Assembly (NCBI GenBank): GCA_023374025.1
Contig: SIJG01000042.1
Location: 372,001 to 436,000, forward strand
Direction of reading: 5' to 3'
From: Heterodera schachtii
Taxonomy: Eukaryota; Nematoda; Chromadorea; Rhabditida; Heteroderidae
Length of the DNA stretch: 64,000 nucleotides
Positions 1 to 12,387 of this stretch are shown piece by piece. Made by a program: the position numbers and the translations under genes. Numbering within the stretch: the first letter of the stretch is position 1; each line of letters starts with the position of its first letter. The notes beneath the pieces are model-generated. The model was not told the DNA's origin and ran no database searches. It saw only the letters and a program-made list of their open reading frames with translations.

Positions 1-245
1 TCGGTTCTAGCGCATTTAGAGCAGAGACCGGATTTTGCAGCATTTGCTGAATTTTTTTTTTTGCCAACTTGGGGCGTATTAATAAACATGAAAAATTCAT
101 TTCTAACTTGTTTGAGACTTATATGTTCAAGTTTTTCATGCTGATTTTTTGTTTAAATTAGATTTCCGTGCTTATTGCTGAGTTTCAGAGCTATTTTTAG
201 GCAGTTGCAGCCAAAAAAAATTCAGGGTTAATTGGACTCATATAA

Positions 246-942
246 CTAAAAATTTACCCATTTTTTCATGTCATTTATCCACAGATTGAATCCACGCTGA
301 TCAATTGCATTTTCTGGTTCCTTTATTTTGTGAATGCTTCTGTAGCTGTTGTCACGACAATGCTTGAAGCGAATACCATCTCTATTGACGTGGATAATTT
401 TGTCAATAAAGAAATTGCATTCAGAGTCCTGGAACACAAACTATCAGACCACTTTAGTTTCCTTCGAAATTTGTGTCCCGAAGGAAAATATAAATAAATT
501 TTTCTTTGACTATTATTTAGAGCTTTAATATTTAATTTATAGAGCAGTAAACCCCATTTTACCATACATTTATTAATAAAAGCTCAAAGCTAATTCTACA
601 TTATGCAGAATAGGTCAACGCCAACAAATTTCTTTAAATTAAAAAATGGATAACCTTCAGAATTTCTCGAATTGCATGGTAACGCATGTAGCAACCAACC
701 ATCAATGGCCTTAGTTCCGTCAATGGCAATTTTGAAGCGAGCAACTTTTTAGCAGTTTCAACATCCAACAAGCACTTAGAAAGCTGTTCGGCATTTTTCG
801 GTGCAGAAAAAGAATTTGACTGATCGTGAGCGGAAGAATCCTCCTTTTTCACTAAACTTAAACCCAGAGAGGAAGCATTATAGACACTGTCGGATGTTAA
901 GTCAATTTCAGAAACACTCGCCGCACTTTGTGAACGAAGCAT
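246..942 (-). CDS. Unrecognised two-exon gene downstream of PSMD14
   Basis: I do not recognise this protein. Exon 1 runs from the ATG at 942 down to about 661 and encodes a serine-rich start (MLRSQSAASVSEIDL) followed by a helical stretch ending YMRYHAIREILK. A GT donor follows, and a good TTCCAG acceptor near 437 joins in phase 0 to an exon beginning DSECNFFIDKIIHV and ending at a TAG at 246-248. The total is about 155 residues, with no signal peptide or membrane segment. The ATG lies two bases after an AG that ends a pyrimidine-rich tract, so the start resembles a trans-splice acceptor. PSMD14 on the same strand stops only 173 bp upstream, which suggests co-transcription. The exon pairing is inferred from splice phase and needs transcript support. 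Confidence 0.45.
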
Positions 943-1115
943 CACTGAATAACGAACGACACGAATTAACTATTCAAATAAAAAGAGCAGTGAAAGAATA
1001 ATAAACCGTTCAGAAACGCGTAAAAAATTGGAGATTAGTTAAAAGGGCACGTTTTATGAATCCATAATGCATAAACAGATACAATTAACAGTCTCTGGTC
1101 ATCAACACAATTCAT

Positions 1116-2423
<1,308 letters not shown>

Positions 2424-2736
2424 TGTATGAGATTAATTCAAGGAATTAGGCTTCTTAAATTTTATTTTAATAAATTTGATGACAATGCTATTTGGGATGC
2501 TTTTTGAGACTGATTGTGAGACTTAAATTTTGTTTGAAGTGAAATATTATGAAAAAGAATTTTTATTAGAAGGAACAAGATAGAATAAGAAAAAGATGGA
2601 GAGACAGAAGAGAGCTAAATATTATACCTATCTATCCTATAAAATTAAACAAACTCAAAATTAATCTTTAGATATTAATCATTAGGGCCGCGACTTTTAG
2701 TGACGAAAAATCCCAAAATAGTTAACTAAAATAGTC
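2424..2736. promoter_or_regulatory. Divergent intergenic region between PSMD14 and katanin p80
   Basis: These 313 bp separate the ATGs of two head-to-head genes and must hold both 5' ends. The stretch is AT-rich, with a short A/G-rich block near 2560-2620. I see no clear TATA box or spliced-leader acceptor that would fix either transcript start. Confidence 0.35.
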
Positions 2737-5700
2737 ATGGTTGCTTCTTCATTCTCTAATAATGGCAAAAATATTTTGGCATCGCCGTTCAAACTAACAG
2801 GTTACATACTTATTAAACGATGTTTTGTATTTTTCAAATAATAATTACCTATTCAGGAGAATGCAAATTGCTCTATTATTGTACAAACGAATTGGGTCAT
2901 TTTTTGAACCAAACATCAAAAGCTTTAATCGGCAATCCTCTGAGAATAATTCCGTTTGATGGGCTTAGCTCTCCACAAAAGGTTTGGTTTCATGGAACAT
3001 GGCTGAGTATTCGGGATCAAAGCAAAAATTAACTGAAACCATTGCAACACCAAAAAATAATCATTCTGCACAGATTCGATCATAAAAATGAATTTTGAAA
3101 TTTTTGAGTTTTCGACTTATTTGAATTCGGGTCCGCGTTCCAAATAGGTAGAAATGGATGCCCGATTCGTGATCAGCGACCCTGGAGAGCACTGGAAGCA
3201 TGTTTTCATGACTTTTGAAAAAAAAATATTTTTCTTCAATAAATGGGGGAACCATCGGCAGTATTACCCATTTATTATCAACATAATTTCCTTTAGCAAA
3301 TCTGTACAAATACATCAAATTCTTTGGAATTAAATTGCACTGAGCGATACATTTCATTGACTAATGGCACTGCTCTTTGGATTTACGATTTACAGAAAGG
3401 TGAAATATGATAATAGTTTGTTGTTATATTACTATAGGCAACTACACATATTGTATTTATAAGCCCCAAAAACTTGTGAAAGAAACTTATTAGACCGGGA
3501 AGCGGGGTGGCCGTATATTAAAAAGGGGAGGGAGTTGGTTGGACCGTCCCTATTTTCTGTGGTCTGTTGGGAGCGTTCAATTTAACTGCCACTTTTACAA
3601 GATGTTCCTTAATTGTATAGCTTTTTTTAGGGAGCACACTACGAGAACTGCATGACCATGATGGGAACATCAGTGGGGTCGCCTGGCACAGACAAAGTCC
3701 TTGGCTCTTGGCAAGTGTGGGCGACGATTGCACGTTGCGCTTGTGGGATTTACGTTCGCATCCTGCTCAAATTGCGATTCGCCGTGCGACTAAGCCATAC
3801 AGGTGAAATTTCTCAGTGGGGTCAACTGGGTGATATGGTGAGTCACAGATTAGGAGAATCCGATCAACCCGAAATCCTTAAACTTAACTAAATAAGGGAC
3901 GGGATAAAACCTCGCCGCAGAAATTTCAAAAAAAATCTCAAACTTAAATTTTTCAACAAGAAAATTTTAGAAAATTTTTTTGTAAGAAAATTTAAAGAAA
4001 ATAAATTTTGAAAATTTTCAGCGATTTTTTTGAAATTTTGTGATAAATACTAATTTTCGAAAAATTTTCAAAAAAAAATTAACAAATAATTAGTTTTTGA
4101 AATTTTCTTATAAAAAATTTCTTAGATATTTCCTTGAAAAATTTCTGTTTGGAAAAATTTTTTTTTGAATTTCTGCGGCGAGATTTTGGGGTGTAATCAT
4201 TATAGTAACCAAAAACAACTATCGTGTAGGACAGAAGCTATACAAGATCGGGGTCCTGTGTAACTGAAAATGGAACAGAACCGTAGTCATGTTAAACAGA
4301 ACTTTTTGTCCGGAATTCTGTCCGGGTCCGATTCGGAATTCCGGTCCTGGTCCAAATCCGGGTTTTTTCAAATTATAAGAATTTTAATAAATATTTTCAG
4401 TATTTTTCGGTAACTGAGCGGGTCCTAATCTGTGATCATATCGCCCAGTTCGTCTGTCGCATAGTTGGCTTGCCCAGTTGACCCCGGTCCGACGTTTCTT
4501 TGTCGAGTTTGGCTCTTCAGTTCTTAAATTCAAGTTCCAATTAAGGCGATTGGAATTTTCGCCCGATTGCAATTACATCGCTTGTGCTGGTGAACTTGTT
4601 TCCATTTATGATTTATGCATGGCCCAAAATGTTGTCCATATGCTTTCGTGTTCACCGGTTTTTGATATTAATCGTCTTAATTTGTTTTCTATTTTCAGTC
4701 GTCAGCTGTGCGTTTCAACCCTTCAGAGTGCCTTTTGGCTACTGCGGATTATGATCGGACAGTTCGATTTTGGGACGTTGACACAGGAGAATGTGTCACA
4801 CAAACGGCCATTTTCAATGCCAAAATTGGTCAAATTCATTTTGAACCGAATGGAAAATATTTAATTGCGGTCACAGAGAAACAAATGTAATTTAGAAACA
4901 CTGACAGAATGCATTGATTGGTTTTTGAATTTTGCAGGGCTTCGATTCGTTGGGAACCCTTTGAATTGGTTTCGCAGTTCGACCTTTCGCATCAGCTGCA
5001 TTTCCCCTTCTCAGCCTCGAATTATTCTTCACAAACAAAAGATGGAGCAAATGAAAATCCGAAATTGCATTTTCTAGGCATTTCTTTTGTCTTAGCATTT
5101 GCTTTCCTTTCCCTCACCCATTTGTTTAAGACATGGAAGTGAAAAATGGTCGGCTCAACCAACTTGTTGTCCTGCAGAACTCCGATCCCTCAAAATGTGC
5201 AACTGTTTATTCTGCGAGTCTTTCATTGTCGGTGAGTTATACGAACCCATAAAACCATTTGGTCATTCGTCATTATTTGCTTTGAGGGATTATTCTGTCC
5301 TTCCTCTCGCAATCAGTTTCCTAGCAACGTATCTTTCCTTATGGGAGGGAACAATTACATCATTCGATTTACTCTTTATAAGGCCTTATTTGGAATCGTA
5401 TTATTTAGCACCTTGAAAAATGTGGCATTTCGACCAATTCGAGCGCTGAGTTGGAATGCATCTCATCAAAAATACCACAACAATTTTCAACGATTGCACT
5501 TGGCAATGACTTATTGGACAAAAAAGAGGAAGATGACTTTTCTCCAGAAGCTGCTCTCTCACCAACTCCAGGCTCACTTTTGGACAGTCTCGTAATTGAC
5601 CAAGACGAACAAGACAATGACACGGGAATGACCGAAACAGAGACCAACAAAGACGAAATTATGTCACGATCTTTGACGGTGACTCGGATTGTCCGTGAAA

Positions 5701-7317
5701 CACCCTCATTTCTTGCCGTTTAGAAATCTTCGGTTCACATGCCAAATAGCAGAAGAAATGCTTCTCTGTCACAAAGAAATGGCGCTTCATCTTCGTCTAA
5801 TGATGGAACGCTTGTAAGAAGCGTTTTTTTTTTTTTTTTTTTGCAGAACCAGGCTCACAATCAGTATTCATGTAAATGTAATAGGTATTTCGAGACCCAA
5901 CGACGCACTTACAAAGGCCGAGTCGGCTCATAATCAATGAACATAAAAATGCAAGCCAACTTTGTTCAAACAACAACGACAGGTATTTAAAAGGTTCCCG
6001 GACAATTTGTCAGTGGACAATCCAGCAGCAAAATTTGATTTTTAAGAACTCAAGATTTTATTCCAACATTAAAAATAATAAAAAAATAAATAAAACAATT
6101 AATATTTGTGTTGTTTTTTAAAAGGAAAACATCTTTTAAGAAAACAAATTTTCTAATCGAACAAATATTTTATCAAAATTATTTATTATGGTAAAAAATA
6201 ACTAACGGATTGTCCAGACCATTTAAAATAACCCAGATTAAATTCTGGTCTTAATGTATTATTCCCAACACCAATTAGTCAAAAGCCAGCCTCCCTTATC
6301 CGTCGTGGGAGTTCATTACACGACATGGCAAATTGTGCGTCGACTTCCGATGCTGCCATCACGCATAATCCCTCACTAAATGCTGTTGGCATATCGAAAG
6401 CTTTCGTAAATCCTTCAACTTTTTCTTCAGTCTTCGTCGACAATGTCGTCTTCAAGCAGCAATGCTTCTTCCTCAAATGTCTCTTCATCTGTAGCGGCAG
6501 GCGACCCACTCAAAAGACGCTCCGAATCGGAAATTCGATCATTGGATGAATTTATGCAGGTTTTAGGGTTTTGCCACTTCCATTAAGTTTTATTGTTAGC
6601 CAATTAAGGTTAGCCCGAAACTGAAAGCGACTGCTAACAAAATGAAAATCGAAGCGGGAACTCTGTTGTCCGGCCTTGGCTCCATCCAACTGAACAAAGG
6701 CACATAAATGCTTTTTCGTTTCTTAAATTGATTTGTTTTTTTAGCCGAATACATTGTCAATGCAGTCGCATACTTTGAAGAACTTCATATCTTTGCCAAA
6801 CTTCTCCACGACTTTTTGCGTCAGCCTCGTGACCATTCCCTCGCTTTATGCGCTGCCTTTTTGCCACGTGTTGAACTGCTTCTTAAACATAAGAACAAAG
6901 AATACCCTCCGATGGCGCTGGACTTCCTTGAGATGGTCCTCACGTCGTACGGCGAAGCGATTCGCCATGGTCTTTCATCGCGAGACTTTTCCATTGGCGT
7001 GGATGTGGCGGCTGAACAACGCTTTGACCGATGCACAAAGTGTAAAAACGCACTCTTGCAGGTATTAACTAAAAGCCATAGATTTGCCATCTTTAAATTA
7101 AAATCTGTTACAGTGAAAAAGTATTTTTTGGGACCAAATCTACTGGCTCATTTTTGGGGGGGGCATTGGTCCTTTCATTACATGTATAACCAACACGCTT
7201 AATTTATCAAGATTCGGATGAATTCTTCATATTGTGTCGACCGATTAGACGAGGACCAACACCAGCGCTTCGACAATTTAATGGCTCTCGTCGATAATGT
7301 CAGTAATTCATTTTGAG
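2737..7317 (+). CDS. KATNB1: Katanin p80 WD40 regulatory subunit B1
   Basis: This is the targeting and regulatory subunit of the microtubule-severing ATPase katanin. Readable exons: 2737-2800, 2857-2981, 3345-3399, 3631-3802, 4465-4657, 4699-4886, 4938-5077, 5131-5231, about 5446-5720, and later exons to the TGA at 7315-7317. WD40 repeats show as TLRLWDLRS, YIACAGELVSIYDL and ADYDRTVRFWDVDTGEC, and MASIRWEPFELVSQFD corresponds to the p80 segment after the propeller. A Ser/Asp-rich linker follows. The end (EYIVNAVAYFEELHIF through SIGVDVAAEQRFDRCTKC) is the con80 domain that binds p60. The intron after 5077 appears to start with GC rather than GT. Exons between 5720 and 6540 are uncertain. The introns hold a partial MITE (3060-3260) and an inverted repeat (3905-4192). 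Confidence 0.85.
3060..3275. repeat. Half copy of a foldback MITE in katanin intron 2
   Basis: The stretch GAATTCGGGTCCG through GTGATCAGCGACCC and CATGACTTTTGAAAA repeats one arm of the complete foldback element at 23341-23809, with several substitutions. Only one arm is present here and I see no flanking duplication, so this is a truncated, older copy. Confidence 0.6.
3905..4195. repeat. Inverted-repeat element in katanin intron 4
   Basis: CCTCGCCGCAGAAATTTC at about 3911 is mirrored by GAATTTCTGCGGCGAG near 4164. The roughly 240 bp between are A/T-rich and made of AAATTTT-like words. This looks like a MITE with GC-rich ends, but I could not find a clean target-site duplication. Confidence 0.5.
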
Positions 7318-7823
7318 GACGAATATAAATAGTGGCTTGAAAATTTTCCGCTAATTCACTTAAATTAGGTCCATTTTTTAATTTAAAGTTCGTTGTTTGC
7401 TTAAATCCATTTTCCATAACATTTATTGTTTAAAGGAATTGTATATTTGTCAGAATACAGAAATCTATCGAGTCCGTTTTTTCTTTCTCGGACAATCGTA
7501 TGGCTCGTCCGCACTTCCTTCCATTCCCATAAAAGTGGCATTGCCTTCGTCAGATCGATTTACTTTATTCCGGAATGAAAATTTGTCTAAAAAAATAAAT
7601 ATATTCTTTTTCTTTTCTCCGCTTACGCTTTCTTGTCACAGTTATCCATCCATCTTTATCAATTTGATTGTTGCTGTCAATTTCAGTGGCTTGTGCCTAT
7701 TGTAAAAAGATATTCATAAATAAGGTCCCAGAATTTTGTTTAAGATTTAACTGTCCAAAATTGTTTTGTTAATTGTTGCAGAAAATCCTATATAATAAAG
7801 TTGAGTGTTTGTATTATGTGTCC

Positions 7824-8299
7824 CGGTCTACCTCAGTTCGGCCCCCACAGTTCGGCCCTCACGGTTCGGCCCTCACGATTCGGCCCCCACGGTTCGGCCC
7901 CAGCATGTTTTTCCACTACAACTTTCTATAACTTTTTTCTTTGTCAACCAAATCCAACATTGTTGGTATCATTTAAAGCTTAAGGTGTTTAGAAGCTTTT
8001 TCTAAGCAATTGCTTTGCGATTAGACAAATACCAAAAAAGTTATACATGAAAATTGCGAAAAAGTCGAAAATTTCAAGTTTTTTTCTCGATAAAATTTTT
8101 CTAGGCTTGAAAAACTTTTCGCTTTATGTAAGGCTAATAGAGCATGCTAAGGGCTTTCGAATGATACCAAGATTTATGGATTTGGATAAAAAATAAAAAA
8201 GCTAACATGGAAAAACGAGCTGGGGCCGAATCGTGGGGGCCGAATCGTGAGGGCCGAACCGTGAGGGCCGAACTGTGGGGGCCGAACTGAGCGGTTCCG
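7824..8299 (+). mobile_element. hAT-type MITE, family A copy 1 (8-bp duplication)
   Basis: A 476-bp element starting CGGTCTACC and ending GGTTCCG, flanked on both sides by ATGTGTCC (7816-7823 and 8300-8307). Its ends hold tandem CAGTTCGGCCC-like motifs in inverted orientation, and the interior is AT-rich. It lies near the left end of Helitron unit 1. Unit 2 keeps the uninterrupted sequence around 10500-10530. There is no coding capacity. Confidence 0.88.
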
Positions 8300-8307
8300 A
8301 TGTGTCC

Positions 8308-8920
8308 ATGGTTTGAATTTGTGTGGCCTTTTGTCAGAATTTTGCGTTAAAAATGAATTTGAAAAAGGAAATGTTTGGTTATGATTTTTTTCATTTTTGT
8401 TTTGTCTGTCTTTACAAAAAGTACAGTTTAAAATAAATTTCTTTTTTTTTTTGTTTTAGTTTTTTAATGACAAAATAGTTTTTATATGTTTTATTAATGA
8501 TAATGAAATCGCAATGAATGCTTTCTATTGCATTTGTTAAGAGAACGTATTTTATTTTTGTTATATTAGCAAAGTGCATATGGAAGTGAATGCTCTTAAA
8601 CTTTTGTAAAGAAGAAAAGAAAAAGATTGTTTTTGTATATGCAAAGTCAATGGAAATGGTCTTACAATTAGTTTTGATATTGTATTGAAAAAGTTTTGGT
8701 TCGAGAAATTGTTTTGACTTTGAAATGGAGTTTTTTTGTTTTTATAATTAAAGCGGATGTCAATTATGCCTCTCTTAATGGATACGGTTTTAATTGGATG
8801 GATTTATCGCATTTATTGTTTGTTTTGACAAAAAGAAGTTACTTTTACAAAGTGGATTTACTTTAAACGATAAAGGTCAGTTTATTTGTTCTTTTTTGTA
8901 TGTAGATGTTATGTAAAAGT
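8308..8920. other. AT-rich body of Helitron unit 1
   Basis: Sequence starting TTTGAATTTGTGTGGC has a counterpart after 10530 in unit 2; the rest is AT-rich and without gene structure. I see no open reading frame of note. Confidence 0.5.
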
Positions 8921-9240
8921 AAGTCCCAGTGATTGACATGCCGATGAATCCGTGAAATTGAGTCCAAGTGATTGGAATACCGGAGAATTGAGTAGAATTG
9001 TGTCCCAGTGATTGGGATGCTGGTGAGATTGAGTCCCGAGAATTGGAATGATGGAGAATTGAGTCCCAATGATTGGAATGTTGGTGGGTTGAGTAAAAGT
9101 GATTGAATGTTGGTGGCTTAAGTCCTGGCGATTGGAATTCAGGTTGATTGAGTCCCAGTGATTGGAATGTCAGAGAATTGAGTCCCGGTGATTGCTATGA
9201 GGTCCCGTTGATTGGAATTTTGGTGAATTGAGTCCCTGTG
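8920..9240. repeat. 30-bp minisatellite, first array (degenerate)
   Basis: About ten degenerate copies of a unit with core TTGAGTCCCAGTGATTGGAA. Copies vary in length and sequence far more than in the next two arrays, suggesting an older end of the array. Confidence 0.75.
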
Positions 9241-9281
9241 TGTTAAGAAATGTCCTCAGAATTGGTGAGATTGAGTGGTAA

Positions 9282-9400
9282 GGGGGCCGAAGGCCCCCCG
9301 TACGAGGCCGCGAAGCGGCCGAGTGAGTACCTTTGGCGCAACAAATTGGTGAGGGGTGCCGAAGGCGCCCGTAAGAGACCGCGAAGCGGCCGAGCCCTCC
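9282..9400. repeat. Cluster of four GAA-loop hairpins
   Basis: Four consecutive short palindromes, each closed by GAA: GGGGGCCGAAGGCCCCC (about 9283-9299), GGCCGCGAAGCGGCC (9306-9320), GGTGCCGAAGGCGCC (about 9355-9369) and CCGCGAAGCGG (about 9379-9389). They lie exactly between the first and second minisatellite arrays. Confidence 0.8.
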
Positions 9401-9459
9401 ACACTGATTCAACATCCCAAGGCATACAAAAAGTTAAAAATGCTGAAGAAATTTTCTAA

Positions 9460-10362
9460 GATTCAGTCCAGTGATTTTAATGCTGGTGTATTGAGTCCCA
9501 GTCCTTGGAATGCCGGAGAATTGAGTAATAGTGATTGGAATGTTGGTGGGTTGAGTAAAAGGGATTGTAATGCTGGTGGATTGAGTCCCAGTCCTTGGAA
9601 TGACGAAGAATTGAGTAATAGTGATTGAAATGCTGGTGGATTGAGTCCCAGTAATTGGATTGTCATTGGAATGCCGGAGAATTGAGTCCCAGTGATTGAA
9701 ATGCTGGTGGGTTGAGTCCCAATGATTGGAATGTCATTGGAATGCCGGAGATTTGAGTCCCAGAGATTGGAATGCTGGTGGTTGAGTCCCAGAGATTGGA
9801 ATGCTGGAGTGTTGAGTCCCAGTGATTAAAATGCTGGTGGGTTGAGTCCCAGTGATTTGAATGCATGAGAATTTAGTCCCAGTGTTGGAATGCTGGTGGG
9901 TTGAGTCCCAGTGATTAAAATGCTGGTGGGTTGAGTCCCAGTGATTGGAATGCATGAGAATTGAGTCCCAGTGATTGAAATGCTGGTGGGTTGAGTCCCA
10001 ATGATTGGAATGTCATTGGAATGCCGGAGAATTGAGTCCCAGTGATTGAAATGCTGGTGGATTGAGTCCCAGTGATTGGAATGTCATTGGAATGCCGGAG
10101 AATTGAGTCCCAGTGATTGGAATGCATGAGAATTTAGTCCCAGTGATTGGAATGCTGGTGGGTTGAGTCCCAGTGATTGGAATGCATGAGAATTTAGTCC
10201 TAATGATTGGAATGCTGGTGGGTTGAGTCCCTTTATTGAAATGCTGGTGGGTTGAGTCCCAGTGATTGGAATGCATGAGATTTAGTCCCAGTGATTGGAA
10301 TGCCGGAGAATTGAGTCCCAGTGATTGAAATGCTGGTGGATTGAGTCCCGGCGATTGGTTGA
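9460..10362. repeat. 30-bp minisatellite, second array
   Basis: Roughly 30 copies of a unit with core TTGAGTCCCAGTGATTGGAA. Three variants alternate, differing in the segment before the core: ATGCTGGTGGG, ATGCCGGAGAA and ATGCATGAGAA. Minus-strand reading frames run through it only because 30 is a multiple of three. Confidence 0.9.
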
Positions 10363-10379
10363 AAAAGACAAAAAAAGAA

Positions 10380-10485
10380 TGCGAGGCCGCGAAGCGGCCG
10401 AGCCAGTCGATTTTATCTTTCATAATCCTACAATACAATCGTACTACCTAGCGGGGGATGCGCCGAAGGCGCTGACCCCGCTAGG
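10380..10485. repeat. Array-border hairpin and terminal hairpin of Helitron unit 1
   Basis: GGCCGCGAAGCGGCC at about 10385-10399, then a nested palindrome at 10447-10485 with outer arms CCTAGCGGGG / CCCCGCTAGG and inner GCGCCGAAGGCGC. The second ends in CTAG and corresponds to the 3' end of the first unit. The same pair of structures recurs at 12288-12387. Confidence 0.85.
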
Positions 10486-11280
10486 TATATTAAAGTTGAG
10501 TGTGTGTATGTGTGTGTCCGTTGTTTGAATTTGTGTGGCGTTTTGTTTGAATTTTGCGTTAAAAATGTATTTGAAAAAGTAAAGGGAGGAAAATATTGGG
10601 CGCGTGTGTGTGTGTGGGAGCGGGAGGGAGTGGGAAAAAGAGAGAGTAAGTGGAAAAGTAAAAGAAATAAGAGAAAAGAAATGAAATGGAGAGACAATAG
10701 AAAATTTGTCTAACAACCCTTCCTTATTTTAATCCCATCTTTTATTATATAAAATATTTAATAAAAGAAAGAGGAAAATGGCTGTTTTTGCTTCTGTTTT
10801 TGTTTGTTAGAAAGGTTTACCTATACTTTTCTACATCATTTAAATATTTTTTATGTTTGTGTTTTTCTTTTGAATTTGATAATGGTATATGAAATTTGTT
10901 ATTGTTAAAGAGAAATAATTTGGTAGCTAATGAGCGGTGTGTTTTTGATTTTGTTTAGTAAAAAAATTGAAGGAGCAAAGGATTTTGAATTTGTTCTCAT
11001 TTGTAATTTGAAAAAGCACTGTTGTATGATTGAAATGCCGAGGATTGTTAAGATTAAGTCTTGAAAGATGATTAAATGCCAAGAAATGGTTTGCCATAAG
11101 AAAATGCCAAGAAAAGGATGCGAGGCCGCGAAGCGGCCGAGCCCGTACCTTCCAACAAGAAAAAAGACAAAGAAAGTGTTAATAGGAAATGTTAGGAAAG
11201 TGAGGCCGCTTCCGAGCCCTCCCCCCGTCCGGTACAACATCCTAAGACACCCAAAAAAGAAAAATACTGAAGGATTTGCT
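10486..11280. other. Left end and AT-rich body of Helitron unit 2
   Basis: Begins TATATTAAAGTTGAGTGTG, parallel to 7790 but lacking the MITE. A purine-rich GGGAGTGGG stretch and AT-rich sequence follow, then a GGCCGCGAAGCGGCC hairpin at about 11125-11139 and a decayed one near 11203. No gene is visible. Confidence 0.6.
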
Positions 11281-11281
11281 G

Positions 11282-12268
11282 AAATTGAGTCCAAGTGATT
11301 GGAATGCTGTAGTACTGAGTCCCGGTGATAGTGATGCCGAATAATTGGAAATTTGAGTCCCAGTGAATGTGATGCCTAAGAATTGGGGAGATAGAGTCCC
11401 AGAGATTGAAATGCTGGTGGGTTGAGTCCCAATGTTTAGAATGCCGCAGATTTGAGTCCCAGTGTTTGGAATGCCGGAGATTTGAGTCCCAGTGTTTGGA
11501 ATGCCGGAGATTTGAGTCCCAGTGTTTGGAATGCCCGGAGATTTTAGTCCCAGAGATTGGAATGCCGGAGATTTGAGTCCCAGAGATTGAAATGCTGGTG
11601 GGTTAAGTCCCATTGGAAAGCCTGAGAATTGAGTCCCAGGGATTGAAATGCTGGTGGGTTGAGTCCCAGAAATTGAATGTCATTGAAAGTTGGTGGGTTG
11701 ATTCTCAGTGTTTGGAATGCCGGAGATTTGAGTACCAAAGATTGAAATTCTGGTGGGTTGAGTCCCAGAGATATGAATGTCATTGAAAGTTGGTGGGTTG
11801 ATTCTCAGTGTTTGGAATGCCGGCGATTTTAGTCCCAGAGATTGGAATGCCGGTGAATTGAGTCCCAGAGATTGAAATGCCGGAGATTTGAGTCCCAGAG
11901 ATTGGAATGCTGGTGGTTGAGTCCCAGAGATTGGAATGCTGGAGTGTTGAGTCCCAGTGATTAAAATGCTGGTGGGTTGAGTCCCAGTGATTTGAATGCA
12001 TGAGAATTTAGTCCCAGTGTTGGAATGCTGGTGGGTTGAGTCCCAGTGATTAAAATGCTGGTGGGTTGAGTCCCAGTGATTGGAATGCATGAGAATTTAG
12101 TCCTAATGATTGGAATGCTGGTGGGTTGAGTCCCTTTATTGAAATGCTGGTGGGTTGAGTCCCAGTGATTGGAATGCATGAGATTTAGTCCCAGTGATTG
12201 GAATGCCGGAGAATTGAGTCCCAGTGATTGAAATGCTGGTGGATTGAGTCCCGGCGATTGGTTGAAAA
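11282..12268. repeat. 30-bp minisatellite, third array
   Basis: Same repeat family as the array at 9460. The stretch from about 11896 to the end is nearly identical to parts of 9759-10362, including shared irregular units such as TCCCTTTATTGAAATG. This shows a recent duplication of a block rather than independent expansion. Confidence 0.9.
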
Positions 12269-12284
12269 AGACAAAAAAAGAATG

Positions 12285-12387
12285 CGAGGCCGCGAAGCGG
12301 CCGAGCCAGTCGATTTTATCTTTCATAATCCTACAATACAATCGTACTGCCTAGCGGGGGATGCGCCGAAGGCGCTGACCCCGCTAG
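12285..12387. repeat. Border hairpin and terminal hairpin of Helitron unit 2
   Basis: GGCCGCGAAGCGGCC at 12288-12302 and the nested palindrome ending in CTAG at 12387, almost base-for-base the same as 10380-10485. The following base is T. Confidence 0.85.

Larger units (their letters stand above)
7786..12387 (+). mobile_element. Helitron-like element, head-to-tail dimer with minisatellites
   Basis: The left end reads A|TCCTATATAATAAAG at 7786, the TC start with adjoining AT-rich sequence typical of Helitrons. The right end is a short GC-rich hairpin (GCGCC-GAA-GGCGC) followed about 8 bases later by CTAG|T at 12384-12388, matching the CTRR terminus inserted before T. An identical hairpin plus CTAG occurs at 10447-10484, and is directly followed by TATATTAAAGTTGAGTG, a second left end. 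So unit 1 is 7786-10484 and unit 2 is about 10485-12387. Each unit has a left end, an AT-rich body, a 30-bp minisatellite and the terminal hairpin. There is no Rep/helicase gene, so the element is non-autonomous. The hairpin and CTAG are seen directly; the Helitron assignment is inferred from termini only. Confidence 0.7.

Noticed and set aside
9460..10362. CRISPR-like appearance of regularly spaced repeats
   Set aside because: There are no unique spacers; the whole unit repeats. The host is eukaryotic and no cas genes are present.
9170..12341. Minus-strand frames up to 141 codons with SLGLNPPAFQ repeats
   Set aside because: The unit is 30 bp, so all frames stay open by default. Peptides appear in more than one frame and no start, splice or domain signal supports a gene.
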